Source: Branchiostoma floridae (taxonomy: Eukaryota; Chordata; Leptocardii; Amphioxiformes; Branchiostomatidae). From it: DNA of 36,503 bases. Location of the stretch: NCBI RefSeq assembly GCF_000003815.2, contig NC_049988.1, forward strand, positions 1-36,503, read 5' to 3'. Both the position numbers and the translations under genes were made by a program. Below are positions 1 through 7,641 of the stretch, piece by piece (position 1 is the first letter of the stretch; every line of letters begins with the position of its first letter). The notes under the pieces were generated by a model that saw only the letters and a list, made by a program, of their open reading frames with translations, did no database searches and was not told the origin of the DNA.

Positions 1-240
1 TAGATATGTATTTAGAAACGGTCGGACATTTCATGCAGCACTCGCTACATTTCGTCAGTGATACTGAGGAGATCTTGTTGAAGAACAAGTTTTATACCGT
101 AACTATGAACCTTCTCCAGATGCTTGAGCAATTTTGCTATTTGGCGTATCTTACTGATGTATAACCTTCATCGATGCTTTAAGGTACTTCCAGCCACAAG
201 TTAATAGCATTGAGGGTGTATGTGCCATGCTGCGTATTAG
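1..240. other. no gene seen
   Basis: I see no coding exon here. In particular, the C-terminal ENTPD exon expected downstream of the exon at 814-1026 (a GWTLG-like segment) is not visible, so it must lie outside the window or be lost. The last four bases (TTAG) are the likely target duplication of the adjacent foldback element. Confidence 0.5.
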
Positions 241-546
241 GGTGGGGTCACACATGCGTATGTATTCAAGTCCGTTTGAAGTGCGTATGAAGCTCTTAGC
301 CTCTACCAGGCTCCACATGGCGCGGGAAAAATAGTACAAATTGGACAATTTAGATGCATAACATGCCAGATGAGTTAGCTGACCGAGAAGTATGGTTAGC
401 GACCTAGCTAACTCGTCCGACATGTTACCTGTTTACGTTTGTCCAATTTCTATTATTTTTACAACGACCTGTGGAGCCTTGTGGAGGCAAATACTCCCAT
501 GCGCGCCTCATACGGACTTAGATATATACGCATGTGTGACCCCACC
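241..546. mobile_element. Foldback MITE, 306 bp
   Basis: The ends are inverted copies: GGTGGGGTCACACATGCGTA at 241-260 is matched in reverse complement at about 527-546. Shorter inverted blocks continue inward (a GTCCG/CGGAC pair, GCTCCACA/TGTGGAGC, AATTGGACAA/TTGTCCAATT, GTTAGCTGA/TTAGCTAAC), so most of the element folds on itself around about 390. TTAG flanks both sides (237-240 and 548-551), a likely 4-bp target duplication. It has no coding capacity. The transposase family is not determined. Confidence 0.75.
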
Positions 547-604
547 TTTAGGAATCGAATACAGAGAGAGGGAGACATTGAAAAACGCCAGTAGGCGATA
601 TACT

Positions 605-657
605 TTCCTGGCTAAATAAATAAACTGAACTGAACAGACAGACAGACAGACAGACAT
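605..657. repeat. A-rich and (ACAG)n simple repeat
   Basis: AATAAATAAACTGAACTGAAC is followed by about five ACAG units. This form is common at the 3' tail of CR1/L2-like retroelements, but no element body is recognised in front of it. Confidence 0.45.
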
Positions 658-813
658 AGCAAATCTCAGGGTAAAAGTAACAGTCGTATTCCTAGTATAC
701 TAGTACACTTGATCGTCAAGTTTGATTGATGTGTAGAGCTCTTAAGGGATAAATAAGTATATAGTCAGATAGATATAGAGACAGGAAATCGACATTTTAA
801 AAGTGTTTCTTAC

Positions 814-1026
814 CAATCTCCACACCGTTGATTTCCTCAGTGATGTAGACTTTATCAGCTGCGCTTACGTCAGTCTTGTATCCGTCGCCTAGCAACGCTG
901 CGAGGTAGTGCCCAGCGGCGCACCTGGTGTAACCGTACTCCCCTGTTTGATTGATGGACTGCGCGTAGGACAGTGCGCAGTAGTCGTCGGTCTTGGCTTG
1001 GATGTTGTTTACGCTCGTGAACCCAC
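814..1026 (-). CDS. ENTPD exon, C-terminal segment
   Basis: Acceptor CCTCAG at 1027-1028 and a strong donor GTAAGA at 813-808 bound 213 nt, phase 1 at both ends. The reading frame gives GFTSVNNIQAKTDDYC, then YTRCAAGHYLAALLGDGYKT, ending EEINGVEI. This matches the ENTPD C-terminal block in which a cysteine pair precedes Y-(I/L)-x-x-L-L-x-x-G-Y and an I-x-G-x-E/D segment leads to GWTLG. Confidence 0.8.
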
Positions 1027-1448
1027 CTGAGGGATCAAGAATTGAAGACCTTTATTGCACATTTTTTGCCACACCGGGCTAAGAATAGGTCACAACAAAA
1101 CATGTTGAAGAAATGCAGTTAGATACAAAATAAATCGTTAGATAAATTCAACGTCTCCTCGCTTATCAGTTATGGTGGAGATAAAAGAACAAATCTCTTT
1201 TATGGTCGATGGTTTGTCTAGTTTCATTAGAAATATAATGTATTCTACAGAACGTAAGCGTATTAAATAGAAAAAGAGGTTTTGTACAATCCTATACAGT
1301 TCATTTCTCTCTTCTCTATGCAATCTACATTCTATTATAAAACTCGCATTAAGAGTACTTGGGGAGTTTAGCACAATACCGATTGCTTTTTGATGTACGC
1401 GAGACTAGTGGGACTCCTTTAAACGCGTACCGTTTTTAGGAACCGCAC

Positions 1449-1625
1449 CGATGCCCCCGCCTACTTGAGAGACGTAGTAGTAGGCTGCCGTAGCGTAGAA
1501 CACGGTGTCCCCCACAGGCGGCTGGTACTCCCCCACGATGCTGCACGGCTCCGTGTAACACGTGTCGTTCAGCCCCAGCAGCTGTCTCACCAACCCTCGG
1601 CACTGTCGTGTAGGGTTACCGGTAC
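1449..1625 (-). CDS. ENTPD exon with QC...C...CSxxGxYQPP segment
   Basis: Acceptor TTTACAG at 1626-1627. The open frame begins TGNPTRQCRGLVRQLLGLND and continues CYTEPCSIVGEYQPPVGDTV then FYATAAYYYVSQ. ENTPD1-3/8 have the same order: GN..QC, a Cys-Cys pair, G-x-Y/F-x-P-P, F-x-A-x-S/A-x-Y-Y. The donor is ambiguous: GTGCGG at 1448 (used here, 177 nt, phase 1) or GTACGC about 30 nt further; both keep phase 1. Confidence 0.78.
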
Positions 1626-1687
1626 CTGTAAAGAAAAATCATTTCCTTAATGATATATATTAAGAAGTATTGAAGTATTGAGCTGTG

Positions 1688-1793
1688 CAAAGCACGGCTC
1701 GCATCGGTGTAACACGTGTCGTTCAGCCCCAGCAGCTGTCTTACCAGCCCTCGGCACTGTCGAGTAGGGCACAGCGAGTAGGGTTTGCGGTAC
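1688..1793 (-). pseudogene. partial duplicate of the ENTPD QC exon
   Basis: A second copy of the 5' part of the exon at 1449-1625, with its acceptor (TTTAG) retained. Eighteen residues (CRGLVRQLLGLNDTCYTD, with E replaced by D at the end) match; homology stops shortly after. The copy has a longer start and a 5-nt insertion near the end. It lies upstream of the good exon in the same intron and lacks a donor. A relic of tandem duplication or of an alternative haplotype. Confidence 0.75.
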
Positions 1794-1841
1794 CTAAAGA
1801 GCAACGTCGTTACCTAAATGATATCAAGCATTGCACCGAGA

Positions 1842-1987
1842 CTACAAACGTAGTGTTGCGCAAACTGATATCTACTAACGATCTGTAGTTATCAAGAATT
1901 AATTTTTTTTAATTATATGAAAACAAACATTTTCTAATTACTACAGATCATTAGTAGATATCAATTTGCGCAACACTACGTTTGTAG
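1842..1987. mobile_element. Foldback MITE, 47-bp arms
   Basis: The arms at 1842-1888 and 1941-1987 are reverse complements at 45 of 47 positions; both differences are C/T on the same strand and still allow G-U pairing in RNA. The spacer is 52 bp and AT-rich. Arm ends are CTACAAACGTAG and ATCTGTAG. No clear target duplication was found. Confidence 0.75.
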
Positions 1988-2325
1988 CTGTCATCATTAT
2001 GCAACGAAAAACGAAGTTTCATTACAGTGGTATATACCAAAGTGCTGTATTTTGTCATAGAAAAAAATAATATCAGAGGCTATAAAAATGATGACGTCAT
2101 CAATTTGGCCCAAAAAAATCAGATTTAGAATTCTTTAATGCCCATCTATCAACATTCGCTACGGCTCCATTCTTTCTTAATTCATTAATAAGAAAACAGT
2201 GGAAGGTCAAAATGCCAATTTAGCCAACCGAGATACCTTAAAAAAACACGTATAAACACACAAATAGATATTCTGACAGAACTTACCCTTTATCTTTGCC
2301 ATCTTATTGCCTCCCATGTCAACAG

Positions 2326-2524
2326 NNNNNNNNNNNNNNNNNNNNNNNNNNNNNNNNNNNNNNNNNNNNNNNNNNNNNNNNNNNNNNNNNNNNNNNNNNN
2401 NNNNNNNNNNNNNNNNNNNNNNNNNNNNNNNNNNNNNNNNNNNNNNNNNNNNNNNNNNNNNNNNNNNNNNNNNNNNNNNNNNNNNNNNNNNNNNNNNNNN
2501 NNNNNNNNNNNNNNNNNNNNNNNN
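2326..2524. other. assembly gap (199 N)
   Basis: A run of N inside an ENTPD intron, or over a missing ENTPD exon. The minus-strand sequence just after it reads VDMGGNKMAKIK and then GGTAAGTT. The DMGG recalls ACR4, but the following residues do not. Confidence 0.95.
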
Positions 2525-2770
2525 GAGCTGTCTACCACTCATAGCATGTCCAGAATCAAACCTGGAAGTTCCGCTGCACTACAGTAGCAAGCCGCTAGGG
2601 TGCCAAAAATCTAATTTCTCTCCAGGTCTTATCAAGTCCTACCCACATACTGAATATCAATACAATCCATTCAGGCAATCTCGAGTTATGCTGCTCTTCT
2701 GCAAACGCTGCCCAAAATATAACCTTCCTGGCGAAGGTGTAAATATTAGATACGACTATTTACAATATTG
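2525..2770. repeat. dispersed repeat fragment, unassigned
   Basis: The segment ends with ATAACCTTCCTGGCGAAGGT, which contains the same core (ACCTTCGCCA or its complement) as the repeat copies near 25.88 and 26.79 kb. No protein signal is convincing on either strand. Confidence 0.4.
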
Positions 2771-2775
2771 AAAGC

Positions 2776-2992
2776 TAGTTTTGACCTTATCTCCAAGCAG
2801 ATCCTACGGTAGCATAAGGAAGATAGTATCAAAAGCTGTCAGATGAGTACCGAGTGAAGCCGGCCTAGGAGTGTGTTTATATTTTGGTAATACCGGTGCC
2901 CGTTTGACTCCCTTTGGCCGGCTATACTCCTTTGCCAGCTTTGATACTATCTTATGGCACCATACGATCTGCTTGGAGATTAGTTTTGATCC
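2776..2992. mobile_element. Foldback MITE with about 10-bp target duplication
   Basis: ATCTCCAAGCAGATC at about 2789-2803 is inverted at 2966-2980, and the inverted pairing extends about 45 bp inward (GATAGTATCAAA... pairs with ...TTTGATACTATC). TAGTTTTGAC at 2776-2785 and TAGTTTTGAT at 2981-2990 flank it as a probable target duplication. It lies a few bases from the donor of the ACR4 exon. It resembles the short non-coding MITEs described from amphioxus; the family was not matched. Confidence 0.72.
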
Positions 2993-2997
2993 TGTAC

Positions 2998-3186
2998 CGT
3001 TTTTGTCAGCGGTCTGCCGGTAGAGATGTTGGTACATCTGCAGCCTGTACTGGTCCAGTCCGAACTTGAGGAAGCTGTTGGTGTAGAGGTCATACCGTCT
3101 TCCCGCGATGTACAGCGGGAACAGGTTAGCGTAGAACTGTCCGGTTGGGAGGAAGGTGATCTGGGTGACGCCCCACCCATGTCCAG
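2998..3186 (-). pseudogene. ENTPD exon with ACR4, 1-nt frameshift
   Basis: Sequence resumes after the gap with LDMGGAS, the start of ACR4 (LDxGGASTQI), then shifts frame. The other frame gives TQITFLPTGQFYANLFPLYI and then YDLYTNSFLKFGLDQYRLQM, the family's segment after ACR4 (Y-x-x-Y-T-x-S-F-x-x-(Y/F)-G-x-D). One base is missing between the serine and threonine codons near 3164-3170. The exon ends ...DKN G at 2998 with GTACAG as donor, phase 1, which joins in frame to the exon at 1625. Sequencing error or real mutation cannot be told apart here. Confidence 0.75.
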
Positions 3187-3312
3187 NNNNNNNNNNNNNN
3201 NNNNNNNNNNNNNNNNNNNNNNNNNNNNNNNNNNNNNNNNNNNNNNNNNNNNNNNNNNNNNNNNNNNNNNNNNNNNNNNNNNNNNNNNNNNNNNNNNNNN
3301 NNNNNNNNNNNN
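3187..3312. other. assembly gap (126 N)
   Basis: Hides the acceptor and first part of the ACR4 exon. Confidence 0.95.
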
Positions 3313-3328
3313 TATAGTGCCATATGTT

Positions 3329-3505
3329 GCGTAACTGGTAGCTATAATGTGTTGGGCTCGGGGCCTACATGCCTCCAGTTCGATACCCGCCATGCCCCCG
3401 TCGTTGTGCCCTTGGGAAAGGCACTTAAGTCTTTACACGACCTTTCTCACATCACTTAGATGTAAAGATGGGTACCTGACTTCGGTCGGAGAGCCGCAAA
3501 AGACT
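3329..3505 (+). mobile_element. SINE with Deu-like core
   Basis: A B-box-like GTTCGATACC (3377-3386) is followed by TTGTGCCCTTGGGAAAGGCA, which matches the conserved Deu-domain core of AmnSINE/SINE3/BfSINE-type elements, and then a GGTCGGAGAGCCGC block. The 5' end is at or in the N gap. The Deu assignment rests on recognising that core string. Confidence 0.65.
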
Positions 3506-3559
3506 ACTTTTACCTACTGTCTGTACTTTGTGTGTGGCACTGTTAAAATACGTTGAGTG

Positions 3560-3709
3560 CAGTGCCACATTGTTCTTGTCTGTCCGAAAGCAAACAAAAT
3601 TTAAAAAAATCCAGACATGCCTGTACAATTTTGGGGATTATTGGCCATCCTAATGGTACACACACTATACCATTAGGCTAGTCCCTGAGGCGTCGCCAAA
3701 AAAACTGAC
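3560..3709. other. intronic sequence, small inverted repeat
   Basis: CTAATGGTA and TACCATTAG flank a short spacer near 3651-3678. No other structure seen. Confidence 0.4.
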
Positions 3710-3767
3710 CTTTTCGAGTCGAAGACGCCCTTCAAGAAGTTGACAGTGATCCAGCCGAACACGCCTT
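3710..3767 (-). pseudogene. partial duplicate of ENTPD ACR3 exon 3' end
   Basis: GVFGWITVNFLKGVFDSKR followed by a GT donor at 3709 copies the last 19 codons of the exon at 4080-4266, with one residue change (E to D) among the 19. Homology ends abruptly at about 3767, and no acceptor is nearby. It keeps only the donor side, as the duplicate at 1688-1793 keeps only the acceptor side. Confidence 0.75.
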
Positions 3768-4079
3768 GTTGGATGGTTCAACTCAGGATGTGTTCCGATT
3801 TGATGTACTTTTGTTTGTTTTGGTGTGTGTCCGTAGAGTGACAGGATGTGAAGCAGAAGATGGTGTAACCCGAGCCTAGCAGGATGGAAAGTTGGCTCGG
3901 CCCGGGTCCAAAGTTGGTCTTCAATTTCTTGTTACACAAATGTTTTTTGGCTACATATTTCTGCTTTTAGAGTCAAATGCCCCTGAAAGGATTTCTCTTT
4001 TTCGCTCAATTCACAAAGTTATCTATAGATCCCTGTCCACAATTCTTATGTTGGTGAGTGAGCCGTGTCCACAACTAAC

Positions 4080-4266
4080 CTTTTCGATTCGAAGACGCCC
4101 TTGAGGAAGTTGACAGTGATCCAGCCAAAAACACCTTCCTCCTCTCCGGAGATGACCTTGGCCCATCCACGCTCGAACTTGAACGGGTTGAAGGTCGTGT
4201 TCAGGAAGAGGTCGTTGATTTGGTCGAAGATGGCGTCGGTGTCAGCCGGCTTGAGCAGTCGCATTC
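4080..4266 (-). CDS. ENTPD exon with ACR2 and ACR3
   Basis: Acceptor CTGAAACAG after a T-rich tract; donor GTTAGT at 4079; 187 nt, phase 1 in and phase 2 out. It encodes GMRLLKPADTDAIFDQINDL (ACR2 is the A-x-GMRLL motif) and then ISGEEEGVFGWITVNFLKG (ACR3, including the glutamates before GWITVN that position the nucleophilic water in this family). Fully open. Confidence 0.85.
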
Positions 4267-4383
4267 CTGTTTCAGAAAAAAAAAGTTTCCTCTCTTTTAT
4301 ACTGTTGCTGATTCCTCTATATATGTCTAACACATAAGCATTAACGTCAAATTTAATGTTAATGTTTCATATGTTTTAGTATG

Positions 4384-4483
4384 NNNNNNNNNNNNNNNNN
4401 NNNNNNNNNNNNNNNNNNNNNNNNNNNNNNNNNNNNNNNNNNNNNNNNNNNNNNNNNNNNNNNNNNNNNNNNNNNNNNNNNNN
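4384..4483. other. assembly gap (100 N)
   Basis: A gap of exactly 100 N is usually of unknown real size. It truncates the retroelement fragment that follows. Confidence 0.95.
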
Positions 4484-4531
4484 CAACAGTGTGCTTAAGG
4501 AACTTTACAACAGTGTGCTTAAGGAACTGGT
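4484..4531. repeat. 24-bp direct duplication
   Basis: CAACAGTGTGCTTAAGGAAC occurs twice in tandem (24-bp period) straight after the gap. It may be a gap-edge assembly artefact. Confidence 0.6.
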
Positions 4532-5046
4532 TACCACACTACAAGGATGGTACTCCCTGTCTGATCCGCCGGTTACCATACGGTGTGATCTGAGTCCTGA
4601 ACACCATGAGGGAGGGACGCACATCACAATACCCCCGGACATTCTACCTACACCACTCGTACCTGACATTACAATACAAAACTCAGCTCAGCAGAACTTG
4701 ACTCTTGTTGAATTGACTGTTCCTTTTGAACAAAATACCCAAGCAGCAGTAGACAGGAAAATGGCCAAGTATGAACACTTGAAGGAAGACATATACCTAC
4801 ATAGTAACTATAGTTCAACTGTCGTCACTATAGAGGTGGGCAGTAGGGGGTGGGTCAATAGTGATAATGCTAGAAAGCTGAGATCGCTATGCCCTGCAGC
4901 TGTACGCAATAAAGACGCCGAGGTCACAAAGCTAAAGCGACGTCTAGGTCAATGCGCTTTGTGCTCGTCCTACGCAATATATTGTGCGAGAAACACCCCT
5001 GTGTGGGAGTCCCCATCTGGGTTATTCTCTACCAGATGACTTTTAA

Positions 5047-5124
5047 CTTGTTTAAGTGCAATATATCCTGTTTAAGTGCAATATATCCTGTTTAAGTGCA
5101 ATATATCTTGTTTAAGTGCAATAT
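5047..5124. repeat. 20-bp tandem repeat, four copies
   Basis: CTTGTTTAAGTGCAATATAT and near-identical units run four times directly after the stop codon of the retroelement ORF, in its 3' UTR. The last copy is cut at 18 bp. Confidence 0.85.
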
Positions 5125-5540
5125 TCTCTAAGATTGCTATGTAACGTTGTGCAATGCTATATGTATCAAAAAGTCGGATGCACACCTGATGTTTTACCTT
5201 GCGCCCTCCAGAATTGTTATTATTCTGAGTAAGGGGTCGGCCTAGGTTTCTTCGTGTTTTAAACTCATCTTGTATGTTGATTTTAAATGTGCTGCGTTTA
5301 TATGTCAATAAAGATGATGTCAACCCCCCCAACTTCGAGTTATAATCCCGCTGTATTTTCGAGCTGTATCTGCCTAAGCCAATGATTTTAATCGTAAAAG
5401 TATGCAATTCAGCCTGTGGCTGCCATATACTTTTTCATGGATCACATTGATCGAATAAAACCATTCATTCATTCATTCATTCATCTATTCATTCATTCAT
5501 TCATCACTACAGCATATGCACACTCGTAACTGTGAGATGG

Positions 5541-5546
5541 TTTATT
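5541..5546 (-). terminator. possible poly(A) signal AATAAA for zinc-finger copy 1
   Basis: TTTATT on the plus strand gives AATAAA on the minus strand, about 620 nt beyond the copy 1 stop codon and past its decayed fingers. No other canonical signal is nearer the relics. Confidence 0.35.
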
Positions 5547-5699
5547 CTCAAATATTGGAATAGGTCACAGTGACGTTAAATGTTCTTCTTACATGCATGC
5601 CGCATAATGCATATACAACATAACATATTTGCCACGAGTAGATGTCTTCTGTTGTAGGCGTTCTTACTACAGCTACATGACAGAAAAACTTGTACGCTA

Positions 5700-6165
5700 T
5701 CAGTTAGGATAAAGGAGTCTTCTTAGATGTCCCGGAATCACATTCCTCACACGTGTAGTGTTCTTCACCGGTGTATTTTACAATGGTTGTCCAATGTAGA
5801 TTTCGGTGCCACAGAATAGCCACATTGCACACATTTGTAGGGGTTTTCACCAGTGTGAGTTCTTATGTGTTGGAATAAGGCAGACTTTAGAGTTGTCCTG
5901 TACCCAAACTCCACACACATGTAGGGCTTCTCATCACCAGTGTGAATGGCTAGATCGTAAATGTTGGTTCTAATTGGACTTATGTGCAGCAAAATAGTCA
6001 CGCTGGTCACACTTGTAGGGTTTGTAACCTGTATGGGTTCTCCGATGTTGGGATAAGGTAGACATTTGAGCTGTCCTGTACCCACACTCCCTATACATGA
6101 AGGGTTTATCACCAGTATGTTTGGCTTGATGGCAATTGGCGTTTCGTTGCTGCACAAAAGCCACA
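5700..6165 (-). pseudogene. decayed zinc fingers downstream of copy 1
   Basis: After the TAG at 6166-6168 finger homology continues through several frames: RECGYRTAQMSTLSQHRRTH, then CDQRDYFAAHKS, then EFGYRTTLKSALFQHIRTH, then CVQCGYSVAPKSTLDNH, then a half finger CEECDSGTSKK near 5720. Frameshifts, a lost first Cys (MYREC) and stops separate them. The ancestral array was therefore longer by about five fingers. Confidence 0.85.
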
Positions 6166-7272
6166 CTAGTCACACTTGTAGGGTTTGTCGTCCGCGTGAG
6201 TCATCATATGTGTGGATAAATCGGACTTCCGAGCTGTCCTGTACCCACACTCCCCACACATGTAGGGCTTATCACCAGTGTGCTTTGCTAGATGTTGGTC
6301 CAAATGGCATTTGCTTGCAGCAGAATAGTAACACTGGTCACACTTGTAGGGTTTGTCACCTGTATGAGTCCTCATATGTTTGGATAAATTAGACTTCACA
6401 GCTGCCCTGTAGCCACACTCCCCACACATGTAGGGCTTGTCACCAGTGTGTTTGGCTAGATGGTAATCCAAGTGGGATTTCTTTACTGCAGAATAATCAC
6501 ACCGGTCACACTTGTAGGGTTTTTCCCCGGTATGAGTTCTCATATGTTGGGATAAATGAGACATCTGAGCTGCCCTGTACCCACACTCCCCACACATGTA
6601 GGGCTTATTACCAGTGTGTTTGGTTAGATGTTGGTCCAAACTTTTTTTGTGAGCAGCAGAATAGTCACACTGGTCACACTTGTAGGGTTTTTCACCGGTG
6701 TGGGTTCTCATGTGTACGGATAAATCAGATTTCCGAGCTGTCCTGTACCCACACTCCCCACACATGTAGGGTTTCACACCAGTGTGCTTTGCTAGATGTT
6801 TGTCCAAAGTGGATTGCACTGTTGCAGAATAGTCACACTGGTTACATTTGAATGGTTTTTCTCCAGTATGGGTTCTCATATGTATGGATAAGTCAGACTT
6901 TCGCGCTGTCCTGTACCCACACTCCCCACATATGTAGGGTTTGTCACCAGTGTGTCTGGCTAGATGTCGGTTCAAGGTGGATTTTTGTGCAGCAGAATAG
7001 TCACACTGCTCACACTTGTAGGGCTTTTCACCAGTATGAGTTTTCATATGATCGGCTAAATGAGACTTCTTAGCTGTCCTGTATCCACATTCCTCACAAA
7101 TGTAGAACTTACCACCAATGCTTGCTTCCGGTTGACTGACCGGACTTGTTTTGCTCGATGTTGGCTGCTCTTTGCCTTTGCTTGCATCCCTGTCGCCTAC
7201 AACTCTAGTAGGAGACCCATCACCGAAGTTCTGGGAAACAGTGGTAGGATACCCATGTCCTGGTTCTGCCAT
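6166..7272 (-). CDS. C2H2 zinc-finger protein, 11 fingers (cluster copy 1)
   Basis: A 368-aa open frame. The start is ATG at 7270-7272 (MAEPGHGYPTTVS), chosen because a good acceptor (TTATCCATTAG) lies 7 nt upstream and copies 2 and 3 share the same start. The first 70 or so residues are Ser/Thr/Pro-rich with no KRAB, SCAN or BTB domain. Eleven C-x2-C-x12-H-x3-H fingers follow, linked by TGEKP or TGDKP. Odd fingers have CGYRT/CGYRA with HMRTH; even fingers have CDYSA with HLAKH. The aromatic residue is the Tyr at Cys+2, replacing the usual Phe core position. Predicted contact residues (-1,2,3,6) by finger: KSHD, QSTR, RSDI, VSTK, RSDV, HKSQ, QSHQ, KSHY, VSNK, SCHQ, RSDT. Likely a nuclear DNA-binding regulator; no target known. 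It ends at TGT GAC TAG where other fingers have TGT GAC CAG, so the stop cuts the array. Confidence 0.85.
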   Translation of the reverse strand: MAEPGHGYPTTVSQNFGDGSPTRVVGDRDASKGKEQPTSSKTSPVSQPEASIGGKFYICEECGYRTAKKSHLADHMKTHTGEKPYKCEQCDYSAAQKSTLNRHLARHTGDKPYICGECGYRTARKSDLSIHMRTHTGEKPFKCNQCDYSATVQSTLDKHLAKHTGVKPYMCGECGYRTARKSDLSVHMRTHTGEKPYKCDQCDYSAAHKKSLDQHLTKHTGNKPYMCGECGYRAAQMSHLSQHMRTHTGEKPYKCDRCDYSAVKKSHLDYHLAKHTGDKPYMCGECGYRAAVKSNLSKHMRTHTGDKPYKCDQCYYSAASKCHLDQHLAKHTGDKPYMCGECGYRTARKSDLSTHMMTHADDKPYKCD

Positions 7273-7641
7273 GTCGAACCTAATGGATAAGAAATTACAA
7301 GAGAGGAAATAGACCAATTAATTTAGATAGATAACGTTTACATGCAAAGAGATAATGTTGACATTCACATGGTCTAGCCTAATAAGGTATTTACGGTTAG
7401 GTGTTGTTTTTTTTTGTTTTTTTGGTGTATGTTTTTTAATTACACGATTATATCAGGACATGTGAGTTTTCTTTTACTCAACCAGTTACTCTCACCTTAG
7501 CTGACGTTTCGATGTCTGTCAGACATCTTCCTCAAAGTTTTTACTTCTAATTATAAAAGCGGCACCCATTTTTCAGTAGACTCTCCGAATGACCTAAATG
7601 ACCCCAGCGGCATCTTGAGTAGATTTATCGGTCGCCTGACG

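Larger units (their letters stand above)
814..4266 (-). pseudogene. ENTPD/CD39-like ectonucleotidase, 3' half, probably broken
   Basis: GDA1/CD39 nucleoside triphosphate diphosphohydrolases hydrolyse extracellular NTPs and NDPs. Four exons are recognised in order: 4080-4266 (ACR2 and ACR3), at least 2998-3186 (ACR4), about 1449-1625 (Cys-rich segment with a CSxxGxYQPP-type motif) and 814-1026 (C-terminal segment). Exon phases agree (2, then 1, 1, 1). What is missing: ACR1 and the N-terminus (no room before the zinc-finger relics at 5.7 kb unless hidden in a gap), the segment normally carrying the DPC-HPGY cysteines between ACR4 and the QC exon, and the last exon. ACR4 lacks one nucleotide, so the frame breaks there. 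Two extra partial exon copies lie in the introns. It could be a decayed tandem duplicate, or a functional gene damaged by assembly of two divergent haplotypes beside the N gaps. Family call strong; pseudogene status uncertain. Confidence 0.75.
4484..5505 (+). mobile_element. retroelement 3' part: endonuclease-like ORF end, 3' UTR and (ATTC)n tail
   Basis: An open frame from the gap (4491-5039) ends with stop TGA at 5037-5039. It contains LVPDITIQ, VELTVPFEQN, RKMAKYEHL and VEVGSRG-like IEVGSRGWV segments. This P-D...E-x-T-V-P-(F/Y/W)-E...R-K-x-x-K-Y pattern is frequent at the C-terminal end of invertebrate non-LTR retroelement polyproteins and looks like a PD-(D/E)XK endonuclease fold. A polyA-like AATAAA lies in GAATAAAACC at about 5455 and a (CATT)n tail ends the element. 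The upstream RT lies in or before the gap. A link between the ORF and the ATTC tail as one element is likely but not proven. Confidence 0.6.

Noticed and set aside
2290-2325. Second ACR4 motif (VDMGG)
   Set aside because: Only DMGG matches; the next residues NKMAKIK do not fit GASTQI, and the upstream side is a gap.
2207-3393. ORFs crossing the N gaps
   Set aside because: Their length is mostly undetermined residues. Only the ENTPD segment at 2998-3186 has family motifs.
5072-5407. Minus-strand ORF of 111 aa
   Set aside because: Antisense to the retroelement 3' UTR and its tandem repeat; no protein features.
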